From positions 310,001 to 374,000 of the forward strand of contig NZ_SZVS01000001.1 in assembly GCF_007670255.1 (NCBI RefSeq): a stretch of 64,000 bases of DNA, given 5' to 3'. The position numbers and the translations under genes were made by a program. Origin of the DNA: Paenarthrobacter nicotinovorans. GTDB taxonomy: Bacteria; Actinomycetota; Actinomycetes; Actinomycetales; Micrococcaceae. The notes beneath the pieces were generated by a model. That model made no database searches, was not told the DNA's origin, and saw only the letters and a list, made by a program, of their open reading frames with translations. The number at the start of each line of letters is the position of its first letter. The first letter of the stretch is position 1. Below are positions 1-10,178 of this stretch, piece after piece.

Positions 1-746
1 TCGGCTCATTCCTCCCCGATGCAGCCGATCCCGGGGCGGCTTTTACGGCCATCACCCAGCTAGGTACCGAAACCGCCGTCATCGTCTACTTTTGGCGTGA
101 CATCGTCCGCATTGTGCGGGCCTGGTTCGGCTCCTTGACGGGCAAAGTGGAACGGAACGACCCCGATGCCCGCATGGGCTGGCTGGTCATCCTGGGCAGC
201 CTTCCCATCGTCATCCTTGGACTGTTGTTCCAGGACCAAATCGAGTCAGTGTTCCGCAGCATGTGGATTGTTGCCACCATGCTGATTGTTTTCGGCATGA
301 TTCTCGCCGTCGCCGATGCCATTGGCCGGCAGGAGCGGGATCTCACCCAACTGAGCTACAAACACGGCATCCTGTATGGCTTTGCCCAGGCAATGGCGTT
401 GATTCCCGGCGTTTCGCGCTCCGGCGGCACCATCACGGCCGGACTCCTCATGGGTTACACCCGTGAAGCGGCCGCACGCTACTCCTTCCTTCTCGCCATT
501 CCGGCCGTGTTCGGCAGCGGCCTCTACCAGCTTTACAAAACAGTCACCAAAGAGGGCCTGGCCGGACCTTACGGACTGCCCGAAACCGCACTGGCCACGG
601 TCATCGCCTTCGTTGTGGGTTACGTCATCATCGGCTGGTTCCTGAAGTTCGTGTCCACACGCAGTTACCGGCTCTTTGTCTGGTACCGCATCTTCCTTGG
701 GTTGGCCTTGTATGTCCTGCTCGGTTTCGGTGTGATCAGTGCCTAG
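1..746 (+). CDS. uppP: Undecaprenyl-diphosphatase UppP/BacA (5' end outside window)
   Basis: Membrane phosphatase that recycles undecaprenyl pyrophosphate to the monophosphate carrier used for peptidoglycan and other envelope polymers. The reading frame is open from base 3 to the TAG at 744-746, so the N-terminus is missing. About 247 residues remain. The visible part has several hydrophobic helices and the family signature [11 protein letters not shown], whose Arg and Ser belong to the active site. An upstream [11 protein letters not shown] stretch also fits the family. It ends 15 bases before mshC, which has its own -10 box, so co-transcription is not required. Identification is firm from the motif. 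The missing part cannot be assessed. Confidence 0.93.
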   Translation, partial: GSFLPDAADPGAAFTAITQLGTETAVIVYFWRDIVRIVRAWFGSLTGKVERNDPDARMGWLVILGSLPIVILGLLFQDQIESVFRSMWIVATMLIVFGMILAVADAIGRQERDLTQLSYKHGILYGFAQAMALIPGVSRSGGTITAGLLMGYTREAAARYSFLLAIPAVFGSGLYQLYKTVTKEGLAGPYGLPETALATVIAFVVGYVIIGWFLKFVSTRSYRLFVWYRIFLGLALYVLLGFGVISA

Positions 747-749
747 CAC

Positions 750-755
750 TAAGGT
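750..755 (+). promoter_or_regulatory. Leaderless-type -10 box of mshC
   Basis: TAAGGT ends 6 bases before the GTG start of mshC, so transcription would begin at or next to the start codon. Confidence 0.5.
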
Positions 756-761
756 TGAGTC

Positions 762-2039
762 GTGAAATCGTGGATCTCCCGCCCTGTACCTGAACTGCCC
801 GGCAGCATGCCGCCCGTACGGCTGTACGACACCGCTCTGGGCCGTGTCGTGGAGGTGGAACAACAAGCCGAGCAGTCGATGTACGTCTGCGGCATCACGC
901 CCTATGACGCAACGCATATGGGCCATGCTTCGAGCTATGTAGCGTTCGACCTCCTGAACCGCGCTTGGCGTGATGCAGGGATCCGCGTGTCCTACGTTCA
1001 AAACGTCACGGACGTCGATGACCCCCTTCTTGAACGCGCCACCGCTACCGGCGTGGACTGGCGTGAACTGGCTGAAAGCCAAATCGAGCTTTTCCACACG
1101 GATATGGACGCCCTGAACGTCCTCGCCCCGGACCATTACGTTGGCGCCGTCGAGGCAATCCCCGACATCGTGCCAGCCATTGAACAGCTCATCGCCGATG
1201 GCGTCGCCTACCGCGTCCAAGGTGGCGACGGAGAACCCGACGGCGACGTCTACTATGACGTCGAAGCCGCCGGAAAGAGCTCCAGCGCTACGGATGCCTG
1301 GACCCTCGGCGATGTATCAGGCCTTGGTGAGAGCGAGATGCTCGCGCTGTTCGCCGAACGCGGGGGAGACCCCGGGAGGCCGGGCAAACGGAACGCCCTT
1401 GATCCACTGCTGTGGCGGGTGGCCCGGGACGGAGAACCCAGCTGGCCGGGAGCCGGCCTCGGTGCCGGGCGGCCAGGCTGGCACATCGAATGTACCGTGA
1501 TCGCGCAGAAGTATCTTCCGGCGCCGTTCACGGTGCAAGGTGGCGGCTCCGACTTGATCTTCCCGCACCACGAAATGGGGGCCGGCCACGCGTACTCCCT
1601 CTCCGGAGTCCCGTTGGCCCGTCACTATGCCCACGCCGGCATGGTGGGTCTGGACGGAGAGAAGATGAGCAAGTCCAAGGGAAACCTGGTACTCGTCTCC
1701 AAGCTCCGTGCAGCCGGTGAAGAACCAGCTGCCATCCGCCTGGCGATCCTGGCCAACCACTACCGCTCCGACTGGTCGTGGACTGATGCAGACTTCGCGG
1801 CGGCCAAAGACAGGGTCGCTGTTTGGCGGGCAGCCTTGGAGCAGGCTCCAGCCGGTTCTGCGTCCGGGCTGATCGCGGCCATCCGCAAGGAGCTGGCCGA
1901 GGACCTCAACGCGCCAGGTGCGCTGGCCGCCGTCGACCATTGGGCCCAGGAGGCAGTACGCAACGGTGCGGAGAAGTCCGCTCATGATGCTGCCCTGGTA
2001 TCCGATGCCGTCAACGCTTTGCTGGGCGTGGAACTCTAG
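762..2039 (+). CDS. mshC: Cysteine:1D-myo-inosityl 2-amino-2-deoxy-alpha-D-glucopyranoside ligase MshC
   Basis: Third step of mycothiol synthesis: ATP-dependent joining of L-cysteine to GlcN-inositol. The 425-residue protein is a class I tRNA-synthetase relative. It has the HIGH-type motif HMGH at residues 52-55, Cys43 just upstream as a likely zinc/cysteine-site ligand, and KMSKS at 301-305. It lacks the long C-terminal anticodon-binding region of CysRS. The N-terminal half shows the [13 protein letters not shown] opening usual for MshC. The start is GTG at 762. The gene is followed by a strong hairpin. Mycothiol is restricted to Actinobacteria, which supports the organism call. Confidence 0.95.
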   Translation: MKSWISRPVPELPGSMPPVRLYDTALGRVVEVEQQAEQSMYVCGITPYDATHMGHASSYVAFDLLNRAWRDAGIRVSYVQNVTDVDDPLLERATATGVDWRELAESQIELFHTDMDALNVLAPDHYVGAVEAIPDIVPAIEQLIADGVAYRVQGGDGEPDGDVYYDVEAAGKSSSATDAWTLGDVSGLGESEMLALFAERGGDPGRPGKRNALDPLLWRVARDGEPSWPGAGLGAGRPGWHIECTVIAQKYLPAPFTVQGGGSDLIFPHHEMGAGHAYSLSGVPLARHYAHAGMVGLDGEKMSKSKGNLVLVSKLRAAGEEPAAIRLAILANHYRSDWSWTDADFAAAKDRVAVWRAALEQAPAGSASGLIAAIRKELAEDLNAPGALAAVDHWAQEAVRNGAEKSAHDAALVSDAVNALLGVEL

Positions 2040-2061
2040 ACCGCGCCGGAAAGAAGCAAAA

Positions 2062-2083
2062 GGCCCCGACATTCGTCGGGGCC
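2062..2083. terminator. Bidirectional terminator between mshC and the PAC2 gene
   Basis: Perfect 9-base-pair GC-rich stem (GGCCCCGAC / GTCGGGGCC) with a 4-base loop. A short A-run precedes it and T-rich sequence follows. It lies between convergent genes. Confidence 0.8.
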
Positions 2084-2109
2084 GTTTGCCGTTTTCGGAC
2101 GTCTGGGTC

Positions 2110-3015
2110 CTACGGACGCTCCTTGCCGCGCCGCTTCAGGTACCGCTCGAATTCCCGGGCAATGGATTCACCCGAGGCCTCCGGGAGGTCTGCCGTGTCC
2201 TTGGCTTCTTCGAGTTGACGCACATAGGCAGCAATTTCCGGGTCCTCCGTGGCGAGCTCATCGACTCCGCGTTCCCAGGCTTCAGACTCTTCAGCGAGGG
2301 CATGGCTGTCCAGGGGCACCTGAAGCAGGTCCTCGATCTTGTGCAGGATTGCGAGCTGGGCCTTGGGGGAGGGCGGCTGCGCTACGTAGTGGGGAACGGC
2401 GGCCCAGAGTGAGACCGTGGGCAGGCCCGCCAAAAGGGCGAATTCGGCCAGGACCCCGACGATTCCCACGGGCCCTTCGTATTGCGAGGCTTCCAGATTG
2501 AGCCGTTCCCGCAAGCCGTTGTCCTCCGTGGTGGTGCTGACCGGAATAGGCCGGCTGTGCGGAACATCGGCCAGCAAAGCGCCAACCAGAATGACGGAAT
2601 CCACCTTGAGGGCTTCGGCATGGACCAAAAGCTCGGTGGTGTAGGCACGCCAGCGGTAAGACGGTTCCGTGCCGAGGACAAAAACCACATCCACGTTGCT
2701 GTCCGGGACTGCGGCCTTGTAGATCCTGGTGGATGGCCACTTCACTTTCCGGGCGCCGGAGGAGGTGCGCCGCACGGTGGGCCTGGTGAACTGGAAATCG
2801 TAATATTCCTCGGCATCCACGGTGGCGACTTTCTTGCCGTCCCATAGCTTGTTCAGGTAGTGCAGGGCATCGCTGGCTGCTTCACCGGCGTCGTTCCAGC
2901 CCTCAAAGGCGGCGATCATTACGGTGACGCGCTGTCCTTCCGCGGGTTCCTTGAGGAAACGCTCGGGCTCCACGGTGATGTCCTGCCCTTCGGGGGTCCC
3001 GTCCACACTGTTCAT
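2110..3015 (-). CDS. PAC2-family protein (proteasome assembly chaperone fold)
   Basis: The 301-residue protein belongs to the PAC2 family: it opens its core with VTVMIAAFEGWNDAGEAAS and carries a later LVGALLADVPHSRP segment. The family is named after eukaryotic proteasome assembly chaperone 2 and has archaeal and actinobacterial members. No enzymatic activity is established for the bacterial members as far as I know. The C-terminal roughly 70 residues are charged and probably helical. It is transcribed away from the HAD gene with a TAGGGT box 6 bases before its ATG. It sits about 3 kb upstream of the proteasome ATPase on the opposite strand, so a link to proteasome assembly is possible but only inferred. 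Confidence 0.8.
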   Translation of the reverse strand: MNSVDGTPEGQDITVEPERFLKEPAEGQRVTVMIAAFEGWNDAGEAASDALHYLNKLWDGKKVATVDAEEYYDFQFTRPTVRRTSSGARKVKWPSTRIYKAAVPDSNVDVVFVLGTEPSYRWRAYTTELLVHAEALKVDSVILVGALLADVPHSRPIPVSTTTEDNGLRERLNLEASQYEGPVGIVGVLAEFALLAGLPTVSLWAAVPHYVAQPPSPKAQLAILHKIEDLLQVPLDSHALAEESEAWERGVDELATEDPEIAAYVRQLEEAKDTADLPEASGESIAREFERYLKRRGKERP

Positions 3016-3021
3016 CCACTC

Positions 3022-3027
3022 ACCCTA
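3022..3027 (-). promoter_or_regulatory. Leaderless-type -10 box of the PAC2 gene
   Basis: TAGGGT on the minus strand, 6 bases before the ATG at 3015. Confidence 0.5.
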
Positions 3028-3125
3028 CGTCCAAGACCCTGATGGATGCATGGCATTTCGCCTCAACGCGTGTCCCATATTCGCCCACAGCACAATGCCG
3101 GGACTGTGGGCCATCAGGTTCCACG

Positions 3126-3131
3126 TAGACT
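3126..3131 (+). promoter_or_regulatory. Leaderless-type -10 box of the HAD gene
   Basis: TAGACT, 7 bases before the ATG at 3139. It supports this start over the longer in-frame extension to 3046. Confidence 0.5.
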
Positions 3132-3138
3132 GGAAACC

Positions 3139-3858
3139 ATGCATTCAACACCCAGCCAGCCCCTCCTCAAAGCCGTGCTCTGGGATATGGATGGCACACT
3201 CGTGGACACCGAACCCTATTGGATCGCGGCCGAGCGCGCCCTGGTGGAAGCACATGGAGGCAGCTGGAGCCACCAGCAGGCCATGCAGTTGGTGGGCCAG
3301 TCCTTGCTTCACTCCGCGGCTGTCCTGCAGCGGGCCGGAGTCAAACTCGAGGCCCGCGAAATCGTGGATACTTTGAGCGCACAGGTCATTGCCCGTGTGC
3401 GCCAGGAAGTCCCGTGGCGCCCGGGAGCGCGCGAGCTGCTGGATGAACTCCACGCGGCAGGCATCCGCTGCGCCCTGGTAACCATGTCGGAAGGCCCGCT
3501 CGCGGGAGTGGTGGTTGAAAGCCTCCCCAAGCCGTATTTCGAGTTCATGGTCACCGGCGACACCGTCACCCACGGAAAGCCCCACCCGGAGGCTTACCTC
3601 ACCGCGGTGGAACGGCTGAAGCTGGACGACCCGACCCTGACCATCGACCATTGCGTCGCCCTGGAAGACTCCGTGCCCGGCGCTACGGCCGCCATGGCCG
3701 CAGGCGTGGTCACTGTCGGCATTCCGCACCAGGTACCGCTGCCCGAGGACCACCGCATGATCCTGTGGGATACCTTGGTTGGCCGGACGGCTGCCGACGT
3801 TGGCCGGTTGGTCGGTGACCGCTTTCCGGCGCTCGACCTCGTTGAAGGGGCCAACTAG
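3139..3858 (+). CDS. HAD-superfamily hydrolase (beta-phosphoglucomutase/phosphatase-like)
   Basis: The 239-residue protein is a HAD subfamily IA hydrolase with a small helical cap. Motif I is WDMDGTLVDTEP with the nucleophile Asp and acid/base Asp. Motif II is the Thr in VTMSEG, motif III the Lys in HGKPHPEAY, and motif IV lies in ALEDSVPGA. The substrate cannot be read from sequence; sugar phosphates are typical for this branch. The reading frame extends upstream to 3046, but the extension overlaps the divergent promoter region. The ATG at 3139 has a -10 box at the right distance for a leaderless transcript. The stop directly abuts the next gene start, implying an operon with the membrane protease. 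Confidence 0.87.
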   Translation: MHSTPSQPLLKAVLWDMDGTLVDTEPYWIAAERALVEAHGGSWSHQQAMQLVGQSLLHSAAVLQRAGVKLEAREIVDTLSAQVIARVRQEVPWRPGARELLDELHAAGIRCALVTMSEGPLAGVVVESLPKPYFEFMVTGDTVTHGKPHPEAYLTAVERLKLDDPTLTIDHCVALEDSVPGATAAMAAGVVTVGIPHQVPLPEDHRMILWDTLVGRTAADVGRLVGDRFPALDLVEGAN

Positions 3859-5022
3859 GTGAGCAGTTCCCCCGCACCCCATCACGTCGCGTCGAAAAGG
3901 GAAGGCATCCCGCTGGGGAAGATAGCGGGCGTGCCCGTCTACCTGGCCTATTCGTGGTTCGTGATCGCCGCGATCACGGTGGTTTTCTACGGCCCCGTTA
4001 TCATCGACAGGTTTCCTGGCATTGGCAACTGGGGATACTTGGCCGGCCTCGCCGTCGCCTTGCTGCTGGCGGTCTCGGTCCTCCTGCACGAGATCGCCCA
4101 TGCACTCAGTGCCAGGGCCTTTGGCTGGCCCACTGAGAAAATCGTGCTGAACCTGTGGGGTGGCCACACCCAGTTCGAGAACTTCACCGCCTCGCCCGGC
4201 CGCTCGGTCATCGTTGCCCTTGCCGGGCCAGCGTCGAACTTCGTCATCGCCGGGATTATGTGGGCTGTAACGTCTACGGGAATGCTCAGCGGCATTCCGC
4301 GGATGCTCGCGGACATCCTGATGCTCGCCAACCTGGTGATCGGTATCTTCAATGTCCTCCCTGGAATGCCTTTGGACGGTGGCCGCCTGGTGGAGTCAGC
4401 TGTCTGGAAGGCCACCGGCAGCCAGGACAAGGGAACCATTGCCGCTGGCTGGTCCGGCAGGATCATCGTCGTGGCTTTGGTCATCTGGTTCATCGTTGTG
4501 CCGTTCCTCAAGGGCGAATTGCCTGATCCGATGTACACGGTCGTCACCGTTCTGGTCTGCGGCTTCCTCTGGATGAGTGCTTCCAGCTCCATCCACCACG
4601 CAAAACTGCGCAGCCGCCTCTACCTGGTGACTGCCGCCGGACTGGCGGACCGCGCCGTCGGTGTGCCGAACTCGGCGACAGTGGCAGATGTCCTGGCCAT
4701 AGCACCGGCGGGGAGTCCCGCCGTCGTGATCTGCGGACCTGACGGCAAGCCGCAAGGCGTTGTTGACGGCCCTGCGGTTGCCAGCGTCCCCTTTGAGGCG
4801 GCCACGACGACGCCGGTCACCGCGGTTGCCCACGCGCTGGCTGCAGGCGCGTACGTCCCCGAATGGTCCAAGGGCCAGGAGTTGATCCAGTACTTGGCGC
4901 AGTTGGAAGGCGGCGAATACGCTGTGGTGGACCATAACGGAGTCGTCACCGGACTGCTCCGCCAGGAAGCCGTAGTGACAGCCATAACAGGTAAGGAACC
5001 GCGCAGGAGCGGTCGCGCCTGA
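3859..5022 (+). CDS. Site-2-protease-like M50 membrane metallopeptidase
   Basis: The 387-residue polytopic protein carries the zinc motif HEIAH inside a hydrophobic helix (LLHEIAHALSARAFG), followed by LPGMPLDGGRL, the third-ligand motif of the S2P/SpoIVFB group. About six membrane segments occupy residues 20-240. The C-terminal 140 residues are cytosolic and look like a weakly conserved CBS pair, which in the SpoIVFB branch can sense ligands. Such enzymes cleave substrates within membranes, often anti-sigma factors. The GTG start follows the HAD stop with no spacing. The substrate is unknown. The gene leads toward trmI and the proteasome locus in the same direction. Confidence 0.87.
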   Translation: MSSSPAPHHVASKREGIPLGKIAGVPVYLAYSWFVIAAITVVFYGPVIIDRFPGIGNWGYLAGLAVALLLAVSVLLHEIAHALSARAFGWPTEKIVLNLWGGHTQFENFTASPGRSVIVALAGPASNFVIAGIMWAVTSTGMLSGIPRMLADILMLANLVIGIFNVLPGMPLDGGRLVESAVWKATGSQDKGTIAAGWSGRIIVVALVIWFIVVPFLKGELPDPMYTVVTVLVCGFLWMSASSSIHHAKLRSRLYLVTAAGLADRAVGVPNSATVADVLAIAPAGSPAVVICGPDGKPQGVVDGPAVASVPFEAATTTPVTAVAHALAAGAYVPEWSKGQELIQYLAQLEGGEYAVVDHNGVVTGLLRQEAVVTAITGKEPRRSGRA

Positions 5023-5135
5023 CCACAGGACCGGTAGAGTTACATGCCGGCCGTCTTGGCAGAAACCCCATGCCGCCGGCGCCCAGCAGCCAGCAACACG
5101 CAGCGGCCCAGCCGTACAAGAGCGAGGAACACCAC

Positions 5136-6200
5136 ATGAACCGCGAAACCGCCGCCCCCGAGGCAAGCGCCAGCCCGGACGAGGCAGCCTCCGGCTCCAC
5201 TGTGCAGCCAACGGGCGCTGCACGGCGTCGCGGGCCCTTTCGTGTGGGAGAACGGGTCCAGCTCACGGACGAGCGCGGGCGAATGAACACGATCATGCTG
5301 GAAGTGGGCGGTGCGTTCCATACGCACCGTGGATTCCTGAACCACGACGAAATCATCGGCAAGGTCGACGGTTCCGTGGTGAGCAACAATGTTGGCCAGC
5401 AGTACCAGACGCTGCGCCCCCTGTTGTCCGACTTCGTGTTGTCCATGCCCCGCGGTGCCGCCGTTGTCTACCCCAAAGACGCGGCCCAGATCGTTACCAT
5501 GGCAGACATCTTCCCCGGCGCCCGCGTTGTGGAAGCAGGCGTCGGTTCAGGCGCACTGTCCATTTCGCTGCTCCGTGCCGTAGGCGACGGCGGTTACCTG
5601 CACTCCTTCGAGCGCCGCGAAGAGTTCGCTGACATCGCCCGCGGCAACGTCGAAACCATTTTCGGTGGACCACACCCGGCGTGGCAGATCTCCTTGGGCG
5701 ACTTCCAGGAAGAAGTCGTCAAGGCCGAGGCCCCCGGCTCTGTGGACCGTGTGGTCCTGGACATGCTCGCTCCTTGGGAATGCCTCGACGCCGTTGCCAC
5801 GGTCTTGGCGCCGGGGGGCGTCTGGATCAACTATGTCGCCACAGTGACCCAGTTGTCGCGCACGGCAGAAGCAATCCGCGCCGACGGCCGCTTCACGGAG
5901 CCGGACGCCTGGGAGTCGATGGTTCGCGGCTGGCACCTGGAGGGCCTCGCCGTCCGGCCCGACCACCGCATGGTTGCCCACACCGGCTTCTTGCTGGTGA
6001 CCCGGCGTTTGGCCGATGGCGTCACCGGCATTTCCGTGAAACGGCGTCCTTCCAAGACAGAATTCAGCGAAGAGGACCTCAACGCCTGGACCCCCGGTGC
6101 AGTGGGGGAACGTTCAGTCTCGGACAAGAAGCTGCGCCGCGCCGCCCGTGACGCCATTGCCGGAACCAACGTCCAGGACGAACCCCCGGTCACAAACTGA
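5136..6200 (+). CDS. trmI: tRNA (adenine-58-N1)-methyltransferase TrmI
   Basis: Makes m1A58 in the T-loop of tRNA using SAM, as a homotetramer in relatives. After a disordered Ala/Glu/Pro-rich N-terminus of about 35 residues come the small beta domain, YPKDAAQIVTMADIFPG and the SAM-binding loop VVEAGVGSGALS. A later LDMLAPWEC segment contributes to the active site. The ATG at 5136 has GAGG 8 bases upstream and is preferred to the longer frame beginning at 5070. TrmI lies immediately before the proteasome ATPase gene in many Actinobacteria, and here it is 97 bases upstream on the same strand. Confidence 0.92.
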   Translation: MNRETAAPEASASPDEAASGSTVQPTGAARRRGPFRVGERVQLTDERGRMNTIMLEVGGAFHTHRGFLNHDEIIGKVDGSVVSNNVGQQYQTLRPLLSDFVLSMPRGAAVVYPKDAAQIVTMADIFPGARVVEAGVGSGALSISLLRAVGDGGYLHSFERREEFADIARGNVETIFGGPHPAWQISLGDFQEEVVKAEAPGSVDRVVLDMLAPWECLDAVATVLAPGGVWINYVATVTQLSRTAEAIRADGRFTEPDAWESMVRGWHLEGLAVRPDHRMVAHTGFLLVTRRLADGVTGISVKRRPSKTEFSEEDLNAWTPGAVGERSVSDKKLRRAARDAIAGTNVQDEPPVTN

Positions 6201-6296
6201 AAAGGTCACAATAGGGTCCGCATTCCGGATGTCACCGGGCACCCTGGGCTTTTCGGGACTAAGGTCTTGTTAAGCGCAGGAAGGGGCTGATGAATC

Positions 6297-8105
6297 GTGG
6301 ATACGCCAAACAACGACCTTGGACGGCCGACACCGGAGGATGCAAACGCAGCGGCAGAGGAAAGGGCGGGCCGGGGTATCGCCCCAGTTCAGCCGCCTGA
6401 ACCCTCGACTGACCTGACTGTTGCCGAACGGCAGATCAACATCCTTCGGGACAAGCTCCGCCACATCGACCGCCAGCTGGCAGCCGCTACCCAGAACAAC
6501 AGCAAGCTGGTGAGCATGCTGGAAACCGCCAAAGCCGAGATCCTTCGCCTGAAGGGGGCTATAGAGCAGGAAGGGCAGCCGCCCTACAGTTTCGGGACTG
6601 TGCTCCAGGTCAACCCCCGCAGGCAGCCGGCACCGGGAAGCTCCGGGCAGGCCGCAACAGAAGAGTCAGTGGACATCTTCAACGCTGGTCGCAAGATGCG
6701 CGTGGGCGTCAGCCCACTGGTCAACGTCAACCAACTCGCAGTAGGGCAGGAGGTCCTGCTCAATGAGGCCCTCCTCATCGTGGCAGGACTTGGCTACGAG
6801 CGGGCCGGCGAACTGGTCACGTTGAAGGAAATGCTCGGCAGGGACCGTGCACTGGTAGTCGGCCGCGCCGATGAAGAACGGGTGGTCCGGCTCTCCGGAG
6901 CCCTCCAGGAGCTCCACCTCAAGGTCGGCGACGCGCTGTCCCTGGATTCACGGACCGGGTACGCCCTGGAGAAGGTTCCCCGCGCCGAAGTGGAAAACCT
7001 GGTCCTTGAGGAAGTTCCGGACATCACCTACCAGGACATTGGCGGCCTCGGTCCGCAGATCGAACAGATCCGCGATGCCGTGGAGCTGCCGTTCCTGCAT
7101 CCGGACCTCTACCGCGAACACGGATTGAAGGCTCCCAAAGGCATCCTGTTGTACGGTCCTCCGGGCTGCGGCAAGACGCTGATCGCCAAGGCCGTTGCGA
7201 ACTCCCTCGCTGCCCGGGCCGCTGAACGCGCCGGCAACACCGATCTCAAGAGCTACTTCCTGAACATCAAGGGTCCCGAGCTCCTGGACAAGTACGTGGG
7301 CGAAACCGAGCGGCATATCCGGTTGATCTTCGCGCGGGCCCGTGAAAAGGCGTCGGACGGCAGCCCCGTGGTTGTCTTCTTTGACGAGATGGACTCGCTT
7401 TTCCGGACCCGCGGTACAGGTGTCTCGTCCGACGTCGAAACCACCATCGTGCCCCAGCTGCTCAGCGAGATCGACGGCGTGGAGCGCCTGGACAACGTGA
7501 TTGTCATCGGTGCATCAAACCGGGAAGACATGATTGATCCTGCGATCCTCCGACCAGGGCGCCTCGATGTAAAAGTCAAGATCCAACGGCCCGACGCCGA
7601 AGCCGCCGCGGACATTTTCGCCAAATACATCACCACTGACCTGCCGTTCCACGCCCAGGACCTGGCGGAGTACGGCGGAGACGTCCAGGCAACGGTGGAT
7701 GCCATGGTCCAGCGGACAGTGGAAGCGATGTACTCCACCGAGAAATCCAACGAGTACCTCGAAGTTACCTACGCCAACGGCGACACGGAGATGCTGTACT
7801 TCAAGGACTTCAATTCCGGTGCTGTGGTGCAGAACGTCGTGGACCGCGCCAAGAAGTACGCCATCAAGGATCTGTTGACCAACCAGCAAAAGGGCCTCCG
7901 GATCGAGCACCTGCTGCGGGCTGTGGTGGATGAGTTCCGGGAGCACGAGGACATGCCGAACACCACCAATCCGGACGATTGGGCACGGATCTCAGGCAAG
8001 AAGGGTGAACGGATCACCTACATCCGGACCATCGTCCAAGGCAAGGCCGGGCAGGAACCTGGCAAGTCCATCGAGACCACCGCGAACACGGGCCAGTACC
8101 TGTGA
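6297..8105 (+). CDS. arc: Proteasomal AAA+ ATPase Arc/Mpa
   Basis: Hexameric unfoldase that recognises Pup-tagged proteins and feeds them into the 20S core. The 602-residue protein has an N-terminal coiled coil (about residues 40-90) that binds Pup and a double OB region (about 95-240). A single AAA module follows, with Walker A GPPGCGKT near 287 and Walker B VVFFDEMD near 360. The last residues are GQYL. The QYL tail is the motif that docks Mpa into the alpha-ring, so it is intact. The GTG start at 6297 has AGGAAGGGG about 9 bases upstream; an ATG at 6290 is in another frame. The stop overlaps the dop start by 4 bases. Confidence 0.97.
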   Translation: MDTPNNDLGRPTPEDANAAAEERAGRGIAPVQPPEPSTDLTVAERQINILRDKLRHIDRQLAAATQNNSKLVSMLETAKAEILRLKGAIEQEGQPPYSFGTVLQVNPRRQPAPGSSGQAATEESVDIFNAGRKMRVGVSPLVNVNQLAVGQEVLLNEALLIVAGLGYERAGELVTLKEMLGRDRALVVGRADEERVVRLSGALQELHLKVGDALSLDSRTGYALEKVPRAEVENLVLEEVPDITYQDIGGLGPQIEQIRDAVELPFLHPDLYREHGLKAPKGILLYGPPGCGKTLIAKAVANSLAARAAERAGNTDLKSYFLNIKGPELLDKYVGETERHIRLIFARAREKASDGSPVVVFFDEMDSLFRTRGTGVSSDVETTIVPQLLSEIDGVERLDNVIVIGASNREDMIDPAILRPGRLDVKVKIQRPDAEAAADIFAKYITTDLPFHAQDLAEYGGDVQATVDAMVQRTVEAMYSTEKSNEYLEVTYANGDTEMLYFKDFNSGAVVQNVVDRAKKYAIKDLLTNQQKGLRIEHLLRAVVDEFREHEDMPNTTNPDDWARISGKKGERITYIRTIVQGKAGQEPGKSIETTANTGQYL

Positions 8106-9775
8106 CAGCAAGACCCGAAGGTACACCCGCAGAGAAACTGCCCGCCGGCGGAGCGATGCGCGTCATGGGCTCGGAAACTGAATACGGTATCCACGCGCCG
8201 TCCGCACCGGGTGCCAATGCCACCATGATGTCCGCAAGGATCATCCAGGCATACGCCGCCGTCACGCGGCAGCGTGCCGCCGGCGGCGCCGAGACGCGGT
8301 GGGACTACACGGACGAAGAGCCGCTCCACGACGCCCGCGGCTGGACCGTGGACAGGGCGGCGGCGGATCCAAGCCAACTCACGGACCAGCCTCCGGTCCT
8401 CGACGCCGAAGCCGTCGCCTTGGCATACGGCCGCCAGGAACTGGAGCTTGATGGCGCGGACGAGTCAGGATCGCTCCTGATGAACATGGTCCTCGGCAAC
8501 GGCGCCCGCCTGTACGTCGACCACGCCCATCCGGAGTATTCCAGTCCGGAGGTTACCAATCCCCGGGATGCGGTTGCCTGGGACGCCGCGGGTGACCTCG
8601 TGGCCCTTGCCACTGTCCGGAAGGTGGCCGCAGACACCAGTTTGCCTGCCATCAACCTGTATAAGAACAACACCGATAACAAGTCGGTGTCTTATGGTTC
8701 CCATGAGAACTACCTCATGCCCCGTTCGGTGCCCTTTGGTGACATCATTCGCGGCTTGACCCCTTTCTTCGTGTCCCGTCAGGTGGTCTGCGGTGCGGGC
8801 CGGGTGGGGTTGGGACAGGACAGTTCGACGCCCGGATACCAGATCAGCCAGCGGGCGGACTTCTTTGAAGCGGAAGTGGGGCTGGAGACGACCATCCGCC
8901 GCCCCATCATCAACACCCGGGACGAACCCCATGCAACGGCGGACAAGTACCGCCGCTTGCACGTGATCATTGGGGACGCCAACCTCAGCCAGGCTTCCAA
9001 TTACCTCAAATTCGGAACCACGGCCATGGTCCTGAGCCTCATTGAGGCCGGCCAGGCTCCCAAGATCGAGGTCCACGAGCCGGTCCAGGCCCTTCAAGCC
9101 GTCAGCCACGACACCACGCTGACGTCAACGGTTCGGCTGCTCGACGGACGGCGGGTGACAGCCCTGGACCTCCAATGGATGTATTACGAGGCCGCAGCGA
9201 AACTGGCCCAGGAAACCGGCGTGGCTGATTCACTCTCCGGAGACGGCCACAGCCACGGGGTTCTGGCCCGTTGGGAATCCACCTTGACCGCGTTGGGGTC
9301 CGACGTGATGTCCGCGGCTTCGTCCGTGGAATGGGTGGCGAAGAAGTCGATCCTGGAGGGGTACAGGAACAGGGACGGATTGGGCTGGGACGACGCCCGG
9401 CTCGGCCTGGTGGACCTTCAATGGTCGGACATCCGCCCCGAGAAGGGCCTCTACTACAGGCTTCTGTCCAACAACCGCATGCAGCGGGTAGTGGACGACG
9501 CCGACATCGCCCGGGCGGTGACGGAACCGCCGTCGGACACCCGCGCGTACTTCCGCGGCAAGTGCGTTTCGAGGTTCGGCAAGGACGTGGTGGGCGCCAG
9601 CTGGGACTCTGTGATCTTTGACGTGCCGGGACTGGGGAAACTCCAGCGCGTTCCCACCCGCGAACCGTTGCGCGGGACACAGGCGCTGACCGGGGCACTC
9701 TTCGAACGACACACTGAAGCGGGTCCCTTCCTTGGCGAATTGTTGGGCCAGAATCCGCCGCCGGCAAGGGGTTGA
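8102..9775 (+). CDS. dop: Pup deamidase/depupylase Dop
   Basis: Converts the C-terminal glutamine of Pup to glutamate and also removes Pup from substrates. The 557-residue protein belongs to the glutamine-synthetase-like Dop/PafA family. It begins with the ATP/Mg site [12 protein letters not shown] and has [10 protein letters not shown] and [12 protein letters not shown], shared with PafA. The Dop-specific loop lies after the first strand segment and is rich in Ala/Asp (about residues 55-100), which separates it from PafA. Dop is needed here because the encoded Pup ends in Gln. The GTG start overlaps the arc stop (GTGA), so translation is coupled. Confidence 0.96.
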   Translation: MTARPEGTPAEKLPAGGAMRVMGSETEYGIHAPSAPGANATMMSARIIQAYAAVTRQRAAGGAETRWDYTDEEPLHDARGWTVDRAAADPSQLTDQPPVLDAEAVALAYGRQELELDGADESGSLLMNMVLGNGARLYVDHAHPEYSSPEVTNPRDAVAWDAAGDLVALATVRKVAADTSLPAINLYKNNTDNKSVSYGSHENYLMPRSVPFGDIIRGLTPFFVSRQVVCGAGRVGLGQDSSTPGYQISQRADFFEAEVGLETTIRRPIINTRDEPHATADKYRRLHVIIGDANLSQASNYLKFGTTAMVLSLIEAGQAPKIEVHEPVQALQAVSHDTTLTSTVRLLDGRRVTALDLQWMYYEAAAKLAQETGVADSLSGDGHSHGVLARWESTLTALGSDVMSAASSVEWVAKKSILEGYRNRDGLGWDDARLGLVDLQWSDIRPEKGLYYRLLSNNRMQRVVDDADIARAVTEPPSDTRAYFRGKCVSRFGKDVVGASWDSVIFDVPGLGKLQRVPTREPLRGTQALTGALFERHTEAGPFLGELLGQNPPPARG

Positions 9776-9895
9776 GCCGGTGTGCGCCACAGGAATATTC
9801 GCACCGGCCCAAAGCCGTACGCGGCGGCCCGCAGCGTGGCAATATGGCAGTAGGAAGTCTCCAAGATCCGGGGACTGACAGTAGGGAGAAAGAAA

Positions 9896-10099
9896 ATGGC
9901 AGCTCAGGAGCAGCAACAACCACAGTCACGGGAAACCGAAGCTGAAGTGGACGTCCCGGAGGCTCCGCCTGCAGCGCCCGAAGCCCAGGCATCCGAGGCA
10001 ACGCAGGGCGTGGATGATCTCCTCGACGAAATCGACGGTGTTCTGGAATCGAACGCCGAAGAGTTCGTCAGGGCCTTCGTCCAAAAGGGCGGCCAGTAA
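9896..10099 (+). CDS. pup: Prokaryotic ubiquitin-like protein Pup
   Basis: A 67-residue, largely disordered acidic tag that becomes attached to lysines of target proteins. The C-terminal half (VDDLLDEIDGVLESNAEEF) forms the helix that binds the Mpa coiled coil. The protein ends in GGQ, so it must be deamidated by Dop before PafA can ligate it. GGGAGAAAG lies just before the ATG. A 120-base gap separates it from dop, and prcB follows 79 bases downstream. This is the canonical order dop-pup-prcB-prcA. Confidence 0.97.
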   Translation: MAAQEQQQPQSRETEAEVDVPEAPPAAPEAQASEATQGVDDLLDEIDGVLESNAEEFVRAFVQKGGQ

Positions 10100-10178
10100 C
10101 CGGCCCACAGCAAGGACCTACCACCCGGACGGCGTGAGGCCGCCGGGCACGTGAACGCAGAGTCGAAGGAGTGCAGCA

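Noticed and set aside
246..1220. Long minus-strand frame over uppP and mshC (and similar frames at 3145-4167, 11828-12988, 33253-34809, 46558-47694)
   Set aside because: All lie antisense to genes with clear catalytic motifs, and none shows a ribosome site or recognisable domain.
3046..3138. N-terminal extension of the HAD protein
   Set aside because: The added residues have no family match and cover the divergent promoter region. ATG 3139 fits the family length.
6290..6292. ATG as possible arc start
   Set aside because: It is in a different frame from the Arc protein. GTG 6297 has a good ribosome site.
6201..6296. Search for a PafBC-type damage promoter (TTGTCRGTG-N8-TANNNT) upstream of arc and other genes
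   Set aside because: No convincing match was seen by eye. A position-weight scan would be needed to be sure.
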